From Streptomyces tauricus (GTDB taxonomy: Bacteria > Actinomycetota > Actinomycetes > Streptomycetales > Streptomycetaceae), in the NCBI RefSeq assembly GCF_014650955.1, contig NZ_BMVY01000015.1, positions 62,001 through 126,000 of the forward strand: DNA of 64,000 bases, given 5' to 3'. The position numbers and the translations under genes were made by a program. Below, piece after piece: positions 54,294-61,440 of this stretch; position 1 is the first letter of the stretch; every line of letters starts with the position of its first letter. Under the pieces are notes generated by a model. That model did no database searches, was not told where the DNA came from, and saw only the letters and a list, made by a program, of their open reading frames with translations.

Positions 54294-55031
54294 ATGTCTC
54301 GCATCGACGGCCGCACGCCCGAACAGCTCCGCCCGATCACCATCGAACGCGGCTGGAGCAAGCACGCCGAGGGCTCCGTCCTCGTCTCCTTCGGCGACAC
54401 GAAGGTCTTCTGCACCGCCTCCGTCACCGAAGGTGTCCCGCGCTGGCGCAAGGGCAGCGGCGAAGGCTGGGTGACCGCCGAATACTCCATGCTTCCCCGC
54501 GCCACCAACTCCCGCGGCGACCGCGAGTCCGTCCGCGGCAAGATCGGCGGCCGCACCCACGAGATCAGCCGGCTCATCGGCCGCTCCCTGCGCGCGGTCA
54601 TCGACTACAAGGCACTCGGCGAGAACACCATCGTCCTGGACTGCGACGTCCTCCAGGCCGACGGAGGCACCCGCACCGCCGCCATCACCGGCGCCTACGT
54701 CGCCCTCGCCGACGCCGTCACCTGGGCCCAGGGCAAGAAGCTCATCAAGGCCAACCGGCAGCCCCTCACCGGCACGGTCAGCGCCGTCTCCGTCGGCATC
54801 GTCGGTGGCATCCCCCTCCTCGACCTCTGCTACGAGGAGGACGTCCGCGCCGATACCGACATGAACGTCGTCTGCACCGGCGACGGCCGCTTCGTCGAGG
54901 TCCAAGGCACCGCCGAGGCCGAGCCGTTCGACCGCGACGAACTCAACTCCATCCTCGATCTGGCCGTCCTGGGCTGCACGGAACTCGCTGTCGCCCAGCG
55001 CACGGCGCTTGATACGGTCCTCGAAAAGTAA
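54294..55031 (+). CDS. rph: Ribonuclease PH
   Basis: A 245-residue phosphorolytic exoribonuclease that trims tRNA 3' ends. It matches the family over its whole length: [20 protein letters not shown] at the start, [27 protein letters not shown]-like [28 protein letters not shown] and the final [15 protein letters not shown] 54294. Phosphate-binding RTAxxxG region intact. It heads the rph-lipoprotein-rdgB block. Confidence 0.97.
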   Translation: MSRIDGRTPEQLRPITIERGWSKHAEGSVLVSFGDTKVFCTASVTEGVPRWRKGSGEGWVTAEYSMLPRATNSRGDRESVRGKIGGRTHEISRLIGRSLRAVIDYKALGENTIVLDCDVLQADGGTRTAAITGAYVALADAVTWAQGKKLIKANRQPLTGTVSAVSVGIVGGIPLLDLCYEEDVRADTDMNVVCTGDGRFVEVQGTAEAEPFDRDELNSILDLAVLGCTELAVAQRTALDTVLEK

Positions 55032-55200
55032 AGGACGTACCAAGACGGCCGGACGTCGCGGGCAACCACGGCACCGGCCGTCGCGTCCCTACAGGTGCGG
55101 GCGAACGGCACACCACCGTCTCGCCCGACCAGCACCAAACGGGGGCCCTGGGGCCTACGAAACGGGGCCCTCGGGGGCCTGAAAACGGGAGGACCGTTCC

Positions 55201-55605
55201 ATGGCCGCGAGCCGCCGCCGACCACGCCGTATCACCGCCGTCGCCGCAGCAGTGGCAGCCGTCGCGCTGACGGCCGGGCTCACCACCGGCTGCGACGCCG
55301 TCAACAAGGCGCTCGACTGCGTCCAGACCGCCGACACGATCGCCGACAGCGTCACCGACCTCCAGCAGGCCGTGGAGAACGCGGCGAACGACCCCACGCA
55401 GGCGGACGAGGCACTCGACTCGATCGACAAGAACCTCGACACCATCGGCGACAAGACCGACGACACCGACATCAACAAGGCCGTGGACGACCTCCAGGCG
55501 GCCGTCGGCAACGTCCGGGACTCCATCAACAACGGTGACTCGACCCCCGACATCAGCCCCGTCACCGACGCGGCGGGCGAACTGACCAAGGTCTGCACCC
55601 CGTAG
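55201..55605 (+). CDS. Putative secreted lipoprotein
   Basis: A 134-residue exported protein. A basic N-terminus, hydrophobic stretch and lipobox LTTGC (Cys31) indicate lipid anchoring, followed by a short helical, Asp/Asn-rich domain (VTDLQQAVENAANDPTQADEALDSIDKNLDTIG). No known domain. ATG 55201 has GGGAGGAC about 8 nt upstream. Between rph and rdgB; possibly cell-envelope related. Confidence 0.8.
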   Translation: MAASRRRPRRITAVAAAVAAVALTAGLTTGCDAVNKALDCVQTADTIADSVTDLQQAVENAANDPTQADEALDSIDKNLDTIGDKTDDTDINKAVDDLQAAVGNVRDSINNGDSTPDISPVTDAAGELTKVCTP

Positions 55606-55687
55606 CGACACCGGCCGGCCCCCGCGGGCGGCGAACGATCACGGGCGGCACGCGAACGAATGCGTCCACCTGACTAGGGTGAGCACC

Positions 55688-56290
55688 ATGACCCGCCTGA
55701 TCCTCGCCACCCGCAACCCCGGAAAGATCACCGAGCTGAGGGCGATCCTCGCCGCGGCAGATCTGTCCCACGACCTCGTCGGCGCGGACGCCTACCCGGA
55801 CATCCCCGACGTCAAGGAAACCGGCGTCACCTTCGCCGAGAACGCGCTCCTCAAGGCCCACGCCCTCGCCCGGGCCACCGGACTCCCCGCCGTCGCCGAC
55901 GACTCCGGCCTGTGCGTCGACGTACTCGGCGGCGCCCCCGGCATCTTCTCCGCCCGCTGGTCCGGCACCCACGGCGACGACCGCGCCAACCTCGACCTCC
56001 TCCTCGCCCAGCTCGGCGACATCGCCGACGGACACCGGGCCGCCCACTTCGCCTGCGCCGCCGCACTCGCCCTGCCCGACGGCACCGAGCGAGTGGTCGA
56101 AGGGCAGTTGCGGGGCACCCTGCGCCACGAACCCGCCGGCACCCACGGCTTCGGCTACGACCCGATCCTCCAGCCCGACGGCGACACCCGCACCTGCGCC
56201 GAACTGACCCCCGACGAGAAGAACGCGATCAGCCACCGGGGCAAGGCGTTCCGAGGACTCGTACCGGTCGTCAAGGAACTGCTGGGCTGA
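55688..56290 (+). CDS. rdgB: XTP/dITP pyrophosphatase
   Basis: A 200-residue HAM1/RdgB nucleotidase that removes ITP and XTP from the pool. Signature LATRNPGKITEL at the start, TFAENALLKAHALARATGLPA and DDSGLCVDVLGGAPGIFSARW follow, with THGFGYDPILQPD near the end. ATG 55688. It usually follows rph, as here. Confidence 0.97.
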   Translation: MTRLILATRNPGKITELRAILAAADLSHDLVGADAYPDIPDVKETGVTFAENALLKAHALARATGLPAVADDSGLCVDVLGGAPGIFSARWSGTHGDDRANLDLLLAQLGDIADGHRAAHFACAAALALPDGTERVVEGQLRGTLRHEPAGTHGFGYDPILQPDGDTRTCAELTPDEKNAISHRGKAFRGLVPVVKELLG

Positions 56291-56291
56291 G

Positions 56292-57071
56292 CTACACCTC
56301 CCCGTACGCACGCATCGCTACCCGGGCGTCCAGATCGATGCCGTTCACGCCGGCCGGGGACGGAAGGCGCAGCGCCCTGTCGAGCACGGGGCCCAGCGGG
56401 CCGCAGCCCGAAGTCCCCGGCACGGCGAAGCGGTTGTCCGCCACTCCGAAGGTGACGACCAGCGGGTCCGGCGTGACGACCTTCGGCGGATCCGTCTCCA
56501 GGAGCACCAGACGGACCGGGTCCGCCGCGCTGCCTATGGAGCAACCGGGCGGCACCCCGGGCCCGGCTATCCGGAACGTCAGATCCAGCTCGCCGCGCCG
56601 TTCGTCGTTCGACTCGAAGTCGGAGTAACCGCCGTACCGAGGCGTGATCGACAGCGGCGTACCCCGAACTCGCAGGGGAGTGGCGGCCATCGCGCCGAAC
56701 ACCTGACGGAACTCGCCGTCCACCGTGCCCTCCGCGAACGTGATCGCCAGCGGCCGGTCGGCCGGCACCTCGACGTCGACCCGGCCGAGCGTGAGACGCC
56801 CGACGGCCGTCATCGCCTCGCAGCGCCACCTCGCCGGATCGGCGCCGGGGGGCAGCTCGGAGGGGGCGGGGCAGTCTTCAAAGCCGCGGTCTCGTGTGCC
56901 GGAGGTGGAGGCGGGGCCGGAGCCGTAGCCCGGGCCTGAGTGCGGGTCCGCCTGAGTAGGCGTCGCTGCTGTCGCTGCCGCGCCCGCCCCCGCCCCAGCG
57001 CCCACGGTCGCGGTCGCCGCGAGGACCCCGGCGGACAGTGCCATCGCGAGACGTCGTCGGGCACGAAACAT
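56292..57071 (-). CDS. Secreted protein of unknown function
   Basis: A 259-residue exported protein. A signal peptide (MFRARRRLAMALSAGVLAAT, cleavage near residue 30) precedes an Ala/Thr/Gly-rich stretch and a beta-rich domain with three or four Cys (FEDCPAPSELPPG, ARWRCEAMT, GVPPGCSIG, GTSGCGPLG). I do not recognise the domain. ATG 57071 has GGGGG about 6 nt upstream. It is divergent from an ArsR-type gene across a phased-repeat operator and convergent, 1 bp away, with rdgB. Confidence 0.75.
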   Translation of the reverse strand: MFRARRRLAMALSAGVLAATATVGAGAGAGAAATAATPTQADPHSGPGYGSGPASTSGTRDRGFEDCPAPSELPPGADPARWRCEAMTAVGRLTLGRVDVEVPADRPLAITFAEGTVDGEFRQVFGAMAATPLRVRGTPLSITPRYGGYSDFESNDERRGELDLTFRIAGPGVPPGCSIGSAADPVRLVLLETDPPKVVTPDPLVVTFGVADNRFAVPGTSGCGPLGPVLDRALRLPSPAGVNGIDLDARVAMRAYGEV

Positions 57072-57135
57072 GCAGACCCCCAGGTGAGTGACCGGATGAG
57101 CGGAAGGCTGCCGCCTGCCGCGCTGTGTCTCAAGG

Positions 57136-57205
57136 ATTGCAGCCATTTCTCTGCAATGGAAGGTCTGCAGAGAAAATTCTGCAGAAGTATCTCTGCAGAG
57201 CTTTG
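57136..57205. promoter_or_regulatory. Five 14-bp phased TGCAG repeats (operator)
   Basis: Units start at 57136 (ATTGCAGC), 57150 (TCTGCAAT), 57164, 57178 and 57192 (TCTGCAGA each), exactly 14 bp apart. They lie between the divergent secreted-protein and ArsR-type genes. Probably bound by that regulator. Confidence 0.8.
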
Positions 57206-57231
57206 GCTGTGCGGAACGGTAGGCTGCCCCC

Positions 57232-57861
57232 ATGAGCGACGAAGGTGGGTCCCAGCCCGCACCCGCCCCTGAATCCGCCCCCACCCCCAAGTCCGAGGCC
57301 CCCGATGCGCCCGACGCCGAGCGGCGTACCGTCAGCGACCCCGCGGCGCTCAAAGCGCTCGCCCACCCGCTGCGGCTGAAGCTCCTCCGGCACCTCGCCG
57401 TCTCGGGCCCGGCGACCTCCACGACCCTCGCCGCCGCGCTCGGGGAGAACACCGGCACGCTCAGCTACCACCTGCGCCGCCTGGAGAGCGGCGGCTTCAT
57501 CGAGGACGTACCGGACCGGCCCAACAGCCGTGAGCGCTGGTGGCGGGCGGTGCGCGGACTCGACGTACGCAGGCCGGCGCAGGACGAGATGACCGACGGC
57601 GAGCGGGCGGTCGCGGGAACCCTGGACCGTATGCGGCTGGACGAGGACATCGAGCTGGCCCGGCGGTTCACGGAGGGGCAGGGGGAGTCGGAGGGCTGGA
57701 TGCGCGGCTCCCGCAGCCTCAGCCACCTCACGAAGGACGAGGTGACCGCGTTCCACGACGCCTACCTGGACCTGCTGACCCGCTTCGCCCGGGGCCCGGA
57801 GGACGCCCCACCGGACGCGAAACCGGTACTGCTGCGATGGTTCGCGCTGCCGGCGGAGTGA
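57232..57861 (+). CDS. ArsR-type winged-helix regulator
   Basis: A 209-residue regulator. An N-terminal ~35-residue Pro/Ala-rich segment is followed by an ArsR/HTH-20 winged helix (ALAHPLRLKLLRHLAVSGPATSTTLAAALGENTGTLSYHLRRLE) and a ~110-residue helical C-terminal region (ARRFTEGQGESEGWMRGS). No metal-binding Cys pair, so it is not a classical metal sensor. ATG 57232. The 14-bp phased repeats lie 27 bp upstream. Confidence 0.87.
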   Translation: MSDEGGSQPAPAPESAPTPKSEAPDAPDAERRTVSDPAALKALAHPLRLKLLRHLAVSGPATSTTLAAALGENTGTLSYHLRRLESGGFIEDVPDRPNSRERWWRAVRGLDVRRPAQDEMTDGERAVAGTLDRMRLDEDIELARRFTEGQGESEGWMRGSRSLSHLTKDEVTAFHDAYLDLLTRFARGPEDAPPDAKPVLLRWFALPAE

Positions 57862-57931
57862 GGCGCTGAACAGCGGCTCGATTGCTTGCGGCGGCACTCG
57901 GCGTGCCCGGGCAGGAAAAAGGGCACGAAAA

Positions 57932-57967
57932 ACGGCCTGCGTATCGATTCTTCGATTCGCAGGCCGT
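57932..57967 (-). terminator. Terminator of tRNA-Leu
   Basis: ACGGCCTGCG (57932-57941) pairs with CGCAGGCCGT (57958-57967); on the minus strand it is followed by TTTTTCGTGCCCTTTTT, a typical intrinsic terminator. Confidence 0.85.
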
Positions 57968-57972
57968 CACTG

Positions 57973-58057
57973 TGCGGCGGAAGGGATTCGAACCCTCAAG
58001 CCGTTTCACGGGCCACAGATCCTAAGTCTGCTGCGTCAGCCGTTGCGCCACCGCCGC
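57973..58057 (-). tRNA. tRNA-Leu (TAG)
   Basis: An 85-nt class II tRNA on the minus strand: acceptor GCGGCGG/CCGCCGC, long variable arm, T-arm GGGTTCGAATCCC, anticodon TAG (58022-58024), discriminator A. CCA is not encoded. Confidence 0.93.
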
Positions 58058-58103
58058 CAGCGCAGCCATCGTACCGGTCACGCAGGTGCCGCTGCGTGCG
58101 GGT

Positions 58104-58622
58104 TTATGCCGCCGGATTCGTACCGCGCCGCCCCCTGCACCACGTACGGGTGATCGCATGGCAGTTGGGGCACAGCAGTCGCAGGTTCGAGGGGCGGTCG
58201 TCCCTCCAGTCCCCGTCGATGTGATCGACTTCCAGAGTCATCGGTCTGCCGAGCCACTCCGGAGCGGTGCCGCACCGGGCGCATCGCTCGGGTACGTCGA
58301 TCTCGACAAGGGCCCGTCGGAGGTACTTCGTCGCTGTCCGGCGTTCACCGCCGTGTCTGACCAGTACGGCATCCGCCGGCTTGGCGGGGGTCGTGCCCGG
58401 TTTCCCCCGGCCGTGCCCCTGGCCCAGGAAGTGCGAGGTCGTGAGCTGCTCCTCGGCGATCCACCGCTGCAGCATGCGACGTTGGCCGCCGTTCTGCGGT
58501 CGGCCGAGGCGGCGAAGCACTTCGGCGAATGAGATCGACCCCGTCACGGCGGTGCGCAGATCGTCGGATGTGGGCCGGGCCCCGATGTACCGGACGCGCT
58601 CGTGTCGAACGCCGTTGCTCAC
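58104..58622 (-). CDS. HNH endonuclease, second of a tandem pair
   Basis: A 172-residue protein. An N-terminal helical DNA-binding part (FAEVLRRLGRPQNGGQRRMLQRWI) precedes an HNH domain with CARCGTAPEW, LEVDHIDGDWRDDR and NLRLLCPNCHA. The two Cys pairs form the zinc knuckle and DHID...N...H is the nuclease centre. GTG 58622 overlaps the stop of the first HNH gene by 4 bp. Function unknown, possibly a homing-type or housekeeping nuclease. Confidence 0.88.
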   Translation of the reverse strand: MSNGVRHERVRYIGARPTSDDLRTAVTGSISFAEVLRRLGRPQNGGQRRMLQRWIAEEQLTTSHFLGQGHGRGKPGTTPAKPADAVLVRHGGERRTATKYLRRALVEIDVPERCARCGTAPEWLGRPMTLEVDHIDGDWRDDRPSNLRLLCPNCHAITRTWCRGRRGTNPAA

Positions 58623-59281
58623 GAAGCCGGGCCCCGGTCGCGGGTTTTGCCCCGGCCGCGATAAGTGTCCGTTGTGGAGTGGCAGTTGGGGCAGAGGAGA
58701 CGCAGGTTCTCGGCCCGGTTGTTCCGCCAGTTGCCGTCGACGTGGTCGACCTCGAGCGGTAGCGGTTCTCCCAGCCACACCGCCTCGAGCCCGCACGAGC
58801 TGCATCGCTCGTCGACGCCCAGTTCCCGCAGGGCTCGCTTGAGCCGGCTGCCGGGTGTGCGCCTCGCATGCGCCGAGGCGTCCTCGACCAGGATCTCTGC
58901 GGCTGTCCTGCGGCGCTGGTTGTCACGCGTCTTCTCGGTGCGGGCCACCGGTTCGAAGTGCGTGGTGTCCAGGCCGTACGCCTTGATGCGCCGGGTGATG
59001 TTGGTGTGGTGGCCGCCCACGGAGTCGAGCCCGAGCCGCCGGACCACCTCGTTGACGCTCTTCGACGAAGCGACGACCGGTTCGAGGGTCTCCTTCGTCC
59101 ACCTGGTGCCCTCACGTCGGAAGTGCGAGGTGTCCACCGCCAGTTTCTTCAAGCGTCCCCGGATGTAGTCACGTCTCGAACTCCTCGGATCCACCCCCAG
59201 CTTCCCCAGCGCCTCCGACAGCGTCCGTGACGAGCTCGCCGCCTCCTCCAGGCGGTCCTTGGTGTACGGGCTGACCGGCAT
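58619..59281 (-). CDS. HNH endonuclease, first of a tandem pair
   Basis: A 220-residue protein. It repeats an N-terminal helical motif about three times (LGKLGVDPRSSRRDYIRGRLKKL, NEVVRRLGLDSVGGHHTNITRRI, LKRALRELGVDE) and ends with an HNH domain: CSSCGLEAVW, LEVDHVDGNWRNNRAENL, LLCPNCHST. The HNH half is clearly paralogous to the downstream protein. ATG 59281. The two are translationally coupled. Confidence 0.9.
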   Translation of the reverse strand: MPVSPYTKDRLEEAASSSRTLSEALGKLGVDPRSSRRDYIRGRLKKLAVDTSHFRREGTRWTKETLEPVVASSKSVNEVVRRLGLDSVGGHHTNITRRIKAYGLDTTHFEPVARTEKTRDNQRRRTAAEILVEDASAHARRTPGSRLKRALRELGVDERCSSCGLEAVWLGEPLPLEVDHVDGNWRNNRAENLRLLCPNCHSTTDTYRGRGKTRDRGPAS

Positions 59282-59362
59282 GACCCCCTCCGTTCCGGCC
59301 GCGTGTTCGCCGCCTCGTACGGAGTAACGAATCGTTTATCGGATGGTCACGTCCGGAATGTG

Positions 59363-59399
59363 GAACGGCCCGTACCGGAGGAGCCGGTACGGGCCGTTC
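59363..59399. terminator. Terminator after bcp
   Basis: GAACGGCCCGTACCGG (59363-59378) pairs perfectly with 59384-59399 around AGGAG; it lies 20 bp past the bcp stop. Confidence 0.85.
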
Positions 59400-59419
59400 A
59401 GGGTTTTCGGGCGCGGACC

Positions 59420-59887
59420 TCAGATCTCCAGGTCCTTGATGATCTTGGCGACATGGCCGGTCGCGCGGACGTTGTACAGGGCCCGTTCCACCTTGCCCTC
59501 CTCGTCCACCACGATCGTGGAGCGGATGACGCCCATGTAGGTCTTGCCGTAGTTCTTCTTCTCGCCGAAGGCGCCGTACGCGTCCAGGACCGTCTTGTCC
59601 GGGTCGGCGACCAGGGTGACCTTCAGGTTCTCCTGGTCGCGGAACTTGGCGAGTTTCTCCGGCTTGTCGGGGGAGACGCCGATGACGTCGTAGCCGGCGC
59701 CCGCGAGCAGGTCCAGGTTGTCGGTGAAGTCGCAGGCCTGCTTGGTGCAGCCTGGAGTGAGCGCGGACGGGTAGAAGTACACGATGACCTTGCGGCCCTT
59801 GTGGTCGGCAAGGGACACCTCGTTGCCGTCGGCGTCGGGCAGGGTGAAGGCTGGGGCGGTGTCGCCGGGCTGGAGTCGCTCGCTCAT
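59420..59887 (-). CDS. bcp: Thioredoxin-dependent thiol peroxidase (Bcp)
   Basis: A 155-residue peroxiredoxin of the BCP/PrxQ family. Peroxidatic Cys47 and resolving Cys52 lie in LTPGCTKQACDF; the start LQPGDTAPAFTLPDADG is canonical. It reduces hydroperoxides with thioredoxin. ATG 59887; the frame to 60022 overlaps the divergent promoter. The DUF3618 gene is divergent. Confidence 0.95.
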   Translation of the reverse strand: MSERLQPGDTAPAFTLPDADGNEVSLADHKGRKVIVYFYPSALTPGCTKQACDFTDNLDLLAGAGYDVIGVSPDKPEKLAKFRDQENLKVTLVADPDKTVLDAYGAFGEKKNYGKTYMGVIRSTIVVDEEGKVERALYNVRATGHVAKIIKDLEI

Positions 59888-60055
59888 CTCGGTTCGGTCT
59901 CCTTGCGAGGTGGTGGATACGGAACCGAGCGTAATGGGGGTGCCGGGCGGTGCGCGGAGGGCGAAGCTGACAGACTGTCGATCAGGTGCAGGGCCGACAG
60001 GAACCGGCCATGGACCGGCCACGGGAAGAAACGACCACGATTACGGAGGCAGCGC

Positions 60056-60412
60056 GTGTCGGACACGTCGAGCACGCCGGACACCAGGACTCCGGCGCAG
60101 ATCGAGGCGGACATCAAACGCCGTCGCGAAACCCTCGCCGAGACGCTCGACGAGATCGGGGTGCGGGTGCACCCGAAGACCATCGTCGGGGATGCCAAGG
60201 CCAAGGTGGCGTCCAGCGTCGACCACACCCTCGGACGCGCCTACGTCGGCGTCAACCGCGTCGTCGACGATGTGCGGGGCCAGTTCGTCACGGAGGACGG
60301 GGCGCCGCGGCTGGACCGCATCGTGCCCGTGGCCCTCGTGGTGGTCGGCGTCGTCGGACTGCTCACCCTGGGCCCCAGGCGCTCCGGACGCCCCAGGCGC
60401 CGCAGGCGCTGA
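60056..60412 (+). CDS. DUF3618 protein
   Basis: A 118-residue protein. The DUF3618 signature TPAQIEADIKRRRETLAETLDEIGVRVHPK (an amphipathic helix pair) is followed by one membrane helix (IVPVALVVVGVVGLLTLG) and a basic tail. GTG 60056 has ACGGAGGC about 6 nt upstream. Such proteins are membrane-associated, function unknown. Confidence 0.87.
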   Translation: MSDTSSTPDTRTPAQIEADIKRRRETLAETLDEIGVRVHPKTIVGDAKAKVASSVDHTLGRAYVGVNRVVDDVRGQFVTEDGAPRLDRIVPVALVVVGVVGLLTLGPRRSGRPRRRRR

Positions 60413-60436
60413 ACGGGGCCGGACCCTTCCGCACCC

Positions 60437-60520
60437 CACCTGCGCACGACTGGACCCCAGCTGCGCACGACTGGACCCCACCTGCGTTCGACTGGACCCC
60501 AGCTGCGTACGACTGGCGCG
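60437..60520. repeat. Four 21-bp repeats before the GroES-like gene
   Basis: Units start CACCTGCGCACG, CAGCTGCGCACG, CACCTGCGTTCG and CAGCTGCGTACG, each followed by ACTGG(ACCC); the last is degenerate. They lie between the DUF3618 stop and the GTG start at 60541. Confidence 0.85.
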
Positions 60521-60540
60521 AAGGCAGGTAAATTCGGACC

Positions 60541-60897
60541 GTGAGTGCCAAGAGGACTGAGCCCAGCAGCCAGCACGACAAGCTGCCCATCCGGATGCTG
60601 CACGACCGTGTGCTCGTGCGGCAGGACGCCGCCGAGGGTGAACGCCGGTCCGGTGGCGGCATTCTGATCCCCGCGACCGCGGCGGTGGGCCGGCGGCTCG
60701 CCTGGGCCGAGGTCGTGGCGGTCGGGCAGAACGTACGGACGGTGGAGCCGGGTGACCGGGTGCTGTACGACCCGGAGGACCGTGCCGAGGTCGAGGTGCG
60801 CGGCACCGCGTACGTGCTGATGCGCGAGCGGGATCTGCACGCCGTGGCCGCGGACCGGTTCGAGGGGTCGGAGGACTCCACCGGCCTGTACCTGTAG
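60541..60897 (+). CDS. GroES-like co-chaperonin
   Basis: A 118-residue Cpn10 family protein. LPIRMLHDRVLVRQD, SGGGILIPATA, VVAVGQNVRTVEPGDRVLYDP and AYVLMRERDLHAV follow the 10-kDa chaperonin pattern. The mobile loop is short and the N-terminal 18 residues are extra. No groEL is adjacent, so it may be a second GroES-type protein with another role. GTG 60541. Confidence 0.87.
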   Translation: MSAKRTEPSSQHDKLPIRMLHDRVLVRQDAAEGERRSGGGILIPATAAVGRRLAWAEVVAVGQNVRTVEPGDRVLYDPEDRAEVEVRGTAYVLMRERDLHAVAADRFEGSEDSTGLYL

Positions 60898-60912
60898 AGG
60901 AGCCGGGCGTCG

Positions 60913-60944
60913 AAGGGGCTGGTGACCGTTGTCACCAGCCCCTT
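60913..60944 (+). terminator. Terminator after the GroES-like gene
   Basis: AAGGGGCTGGTGAC (60913-60926) pairs with 60931-60944 around CGTT, followed by TCC; 15 bp past the stop. Confidence 0.85.
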
Positions 60945-60992
60945 TCCGCTGCCGCGGCCCTCTTTTCCGCGGCCCTTGCTACCTTGGAAGGA

Positions 60993-61034
60993 CCCCGACG
61001 AGACGCGCCGTACCGGGACAGGCAAAGACGACGC
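60993..61034 (+). promoter_or_regulatory. Guanidine-III riboswitch
   Basis: The sequence from 60993 (CCCCGACGAGACGCGCCGTA, then CCGGGACAGG, then AAAGACGACGC to 61034) follows the compact guanidine-III aptamer (ykkC-III) block by block. CCCG (60994-60997) can pair with CGGG (61014-61017), and GCGCCGT (61005-61011) with ACGACGC (61028-61034) with one mismatch. It ends 31 nt before the SMR exporter start, where ligand binding would expose the ribosome-binding site (ACGGAGG). Confidence 0.85.
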
Positions 61035-61065
61035 ACCCCTGTTGATTCCTGCACGGAGGTGCCTC

Positions 61066-61386
61066 ATGGCCTGGGTCCTGCTTGTCGTCGCCGGTCTGCT
61101 CGAAGTCGGCTGGTCGGTCGGGATGAAGTACACCGAGGGGTTCACGCGGCTCGTGCCGAGCGTGCTCACCGGTGCCGGGATCGTCGCCAGCATGCTGCTG
61201 CTGTCGTACGCGGCGAAGACGCTGCCCATCGGTACCGCGTACGGCGTCTGGGTGGGCATCGGCGCGGCCGGGGCGGCGGTGTACGGCATGGCGGTGCTCG
61301 GTGAACCGACGACCGCCGCCCGGATCTTCTTCGTCTGTCTGCTGCTGGTGGCCGTGGTCGGCCTGAAGGCGACCTCCGGCCACTAG
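61066..61386 (+). CDS. gdx: SMR-family guanidinium exporter (SugE/Gdx)
   Basis: A 106-residue four-helix small multidrug resistance protein of the SugE/Gdx subtype: AWVLLVVAGLLEVGWSVGMKYTEG carries the essential Glu13, and PIGTAYGVWVGIGAAGAA the helix-3 motif. Gdx exporters remove guanidinium in exchange for protons. ATG 61066 with CGGAGGTG upstream. The guanidine-III riboswitch directly upstream fixes the substrate assignment. Confidence 0.93.
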   Translation: MAWVLLVVAGLLEVGWSVGMKYTEGFTRLVPSVLTGAGIVASMLLLSYAAKTLPIGTAYGVWVGIGAAGAAVYGMAVLGEPTTAARIFFVCLLLVAVVGLKATSGH

Positions 61387-61440
61387 AGCCTGCCGCTAGC
61401 ACCAGTCACTAGCACCTGCCCGACAACCCCCGGTCCGGGG

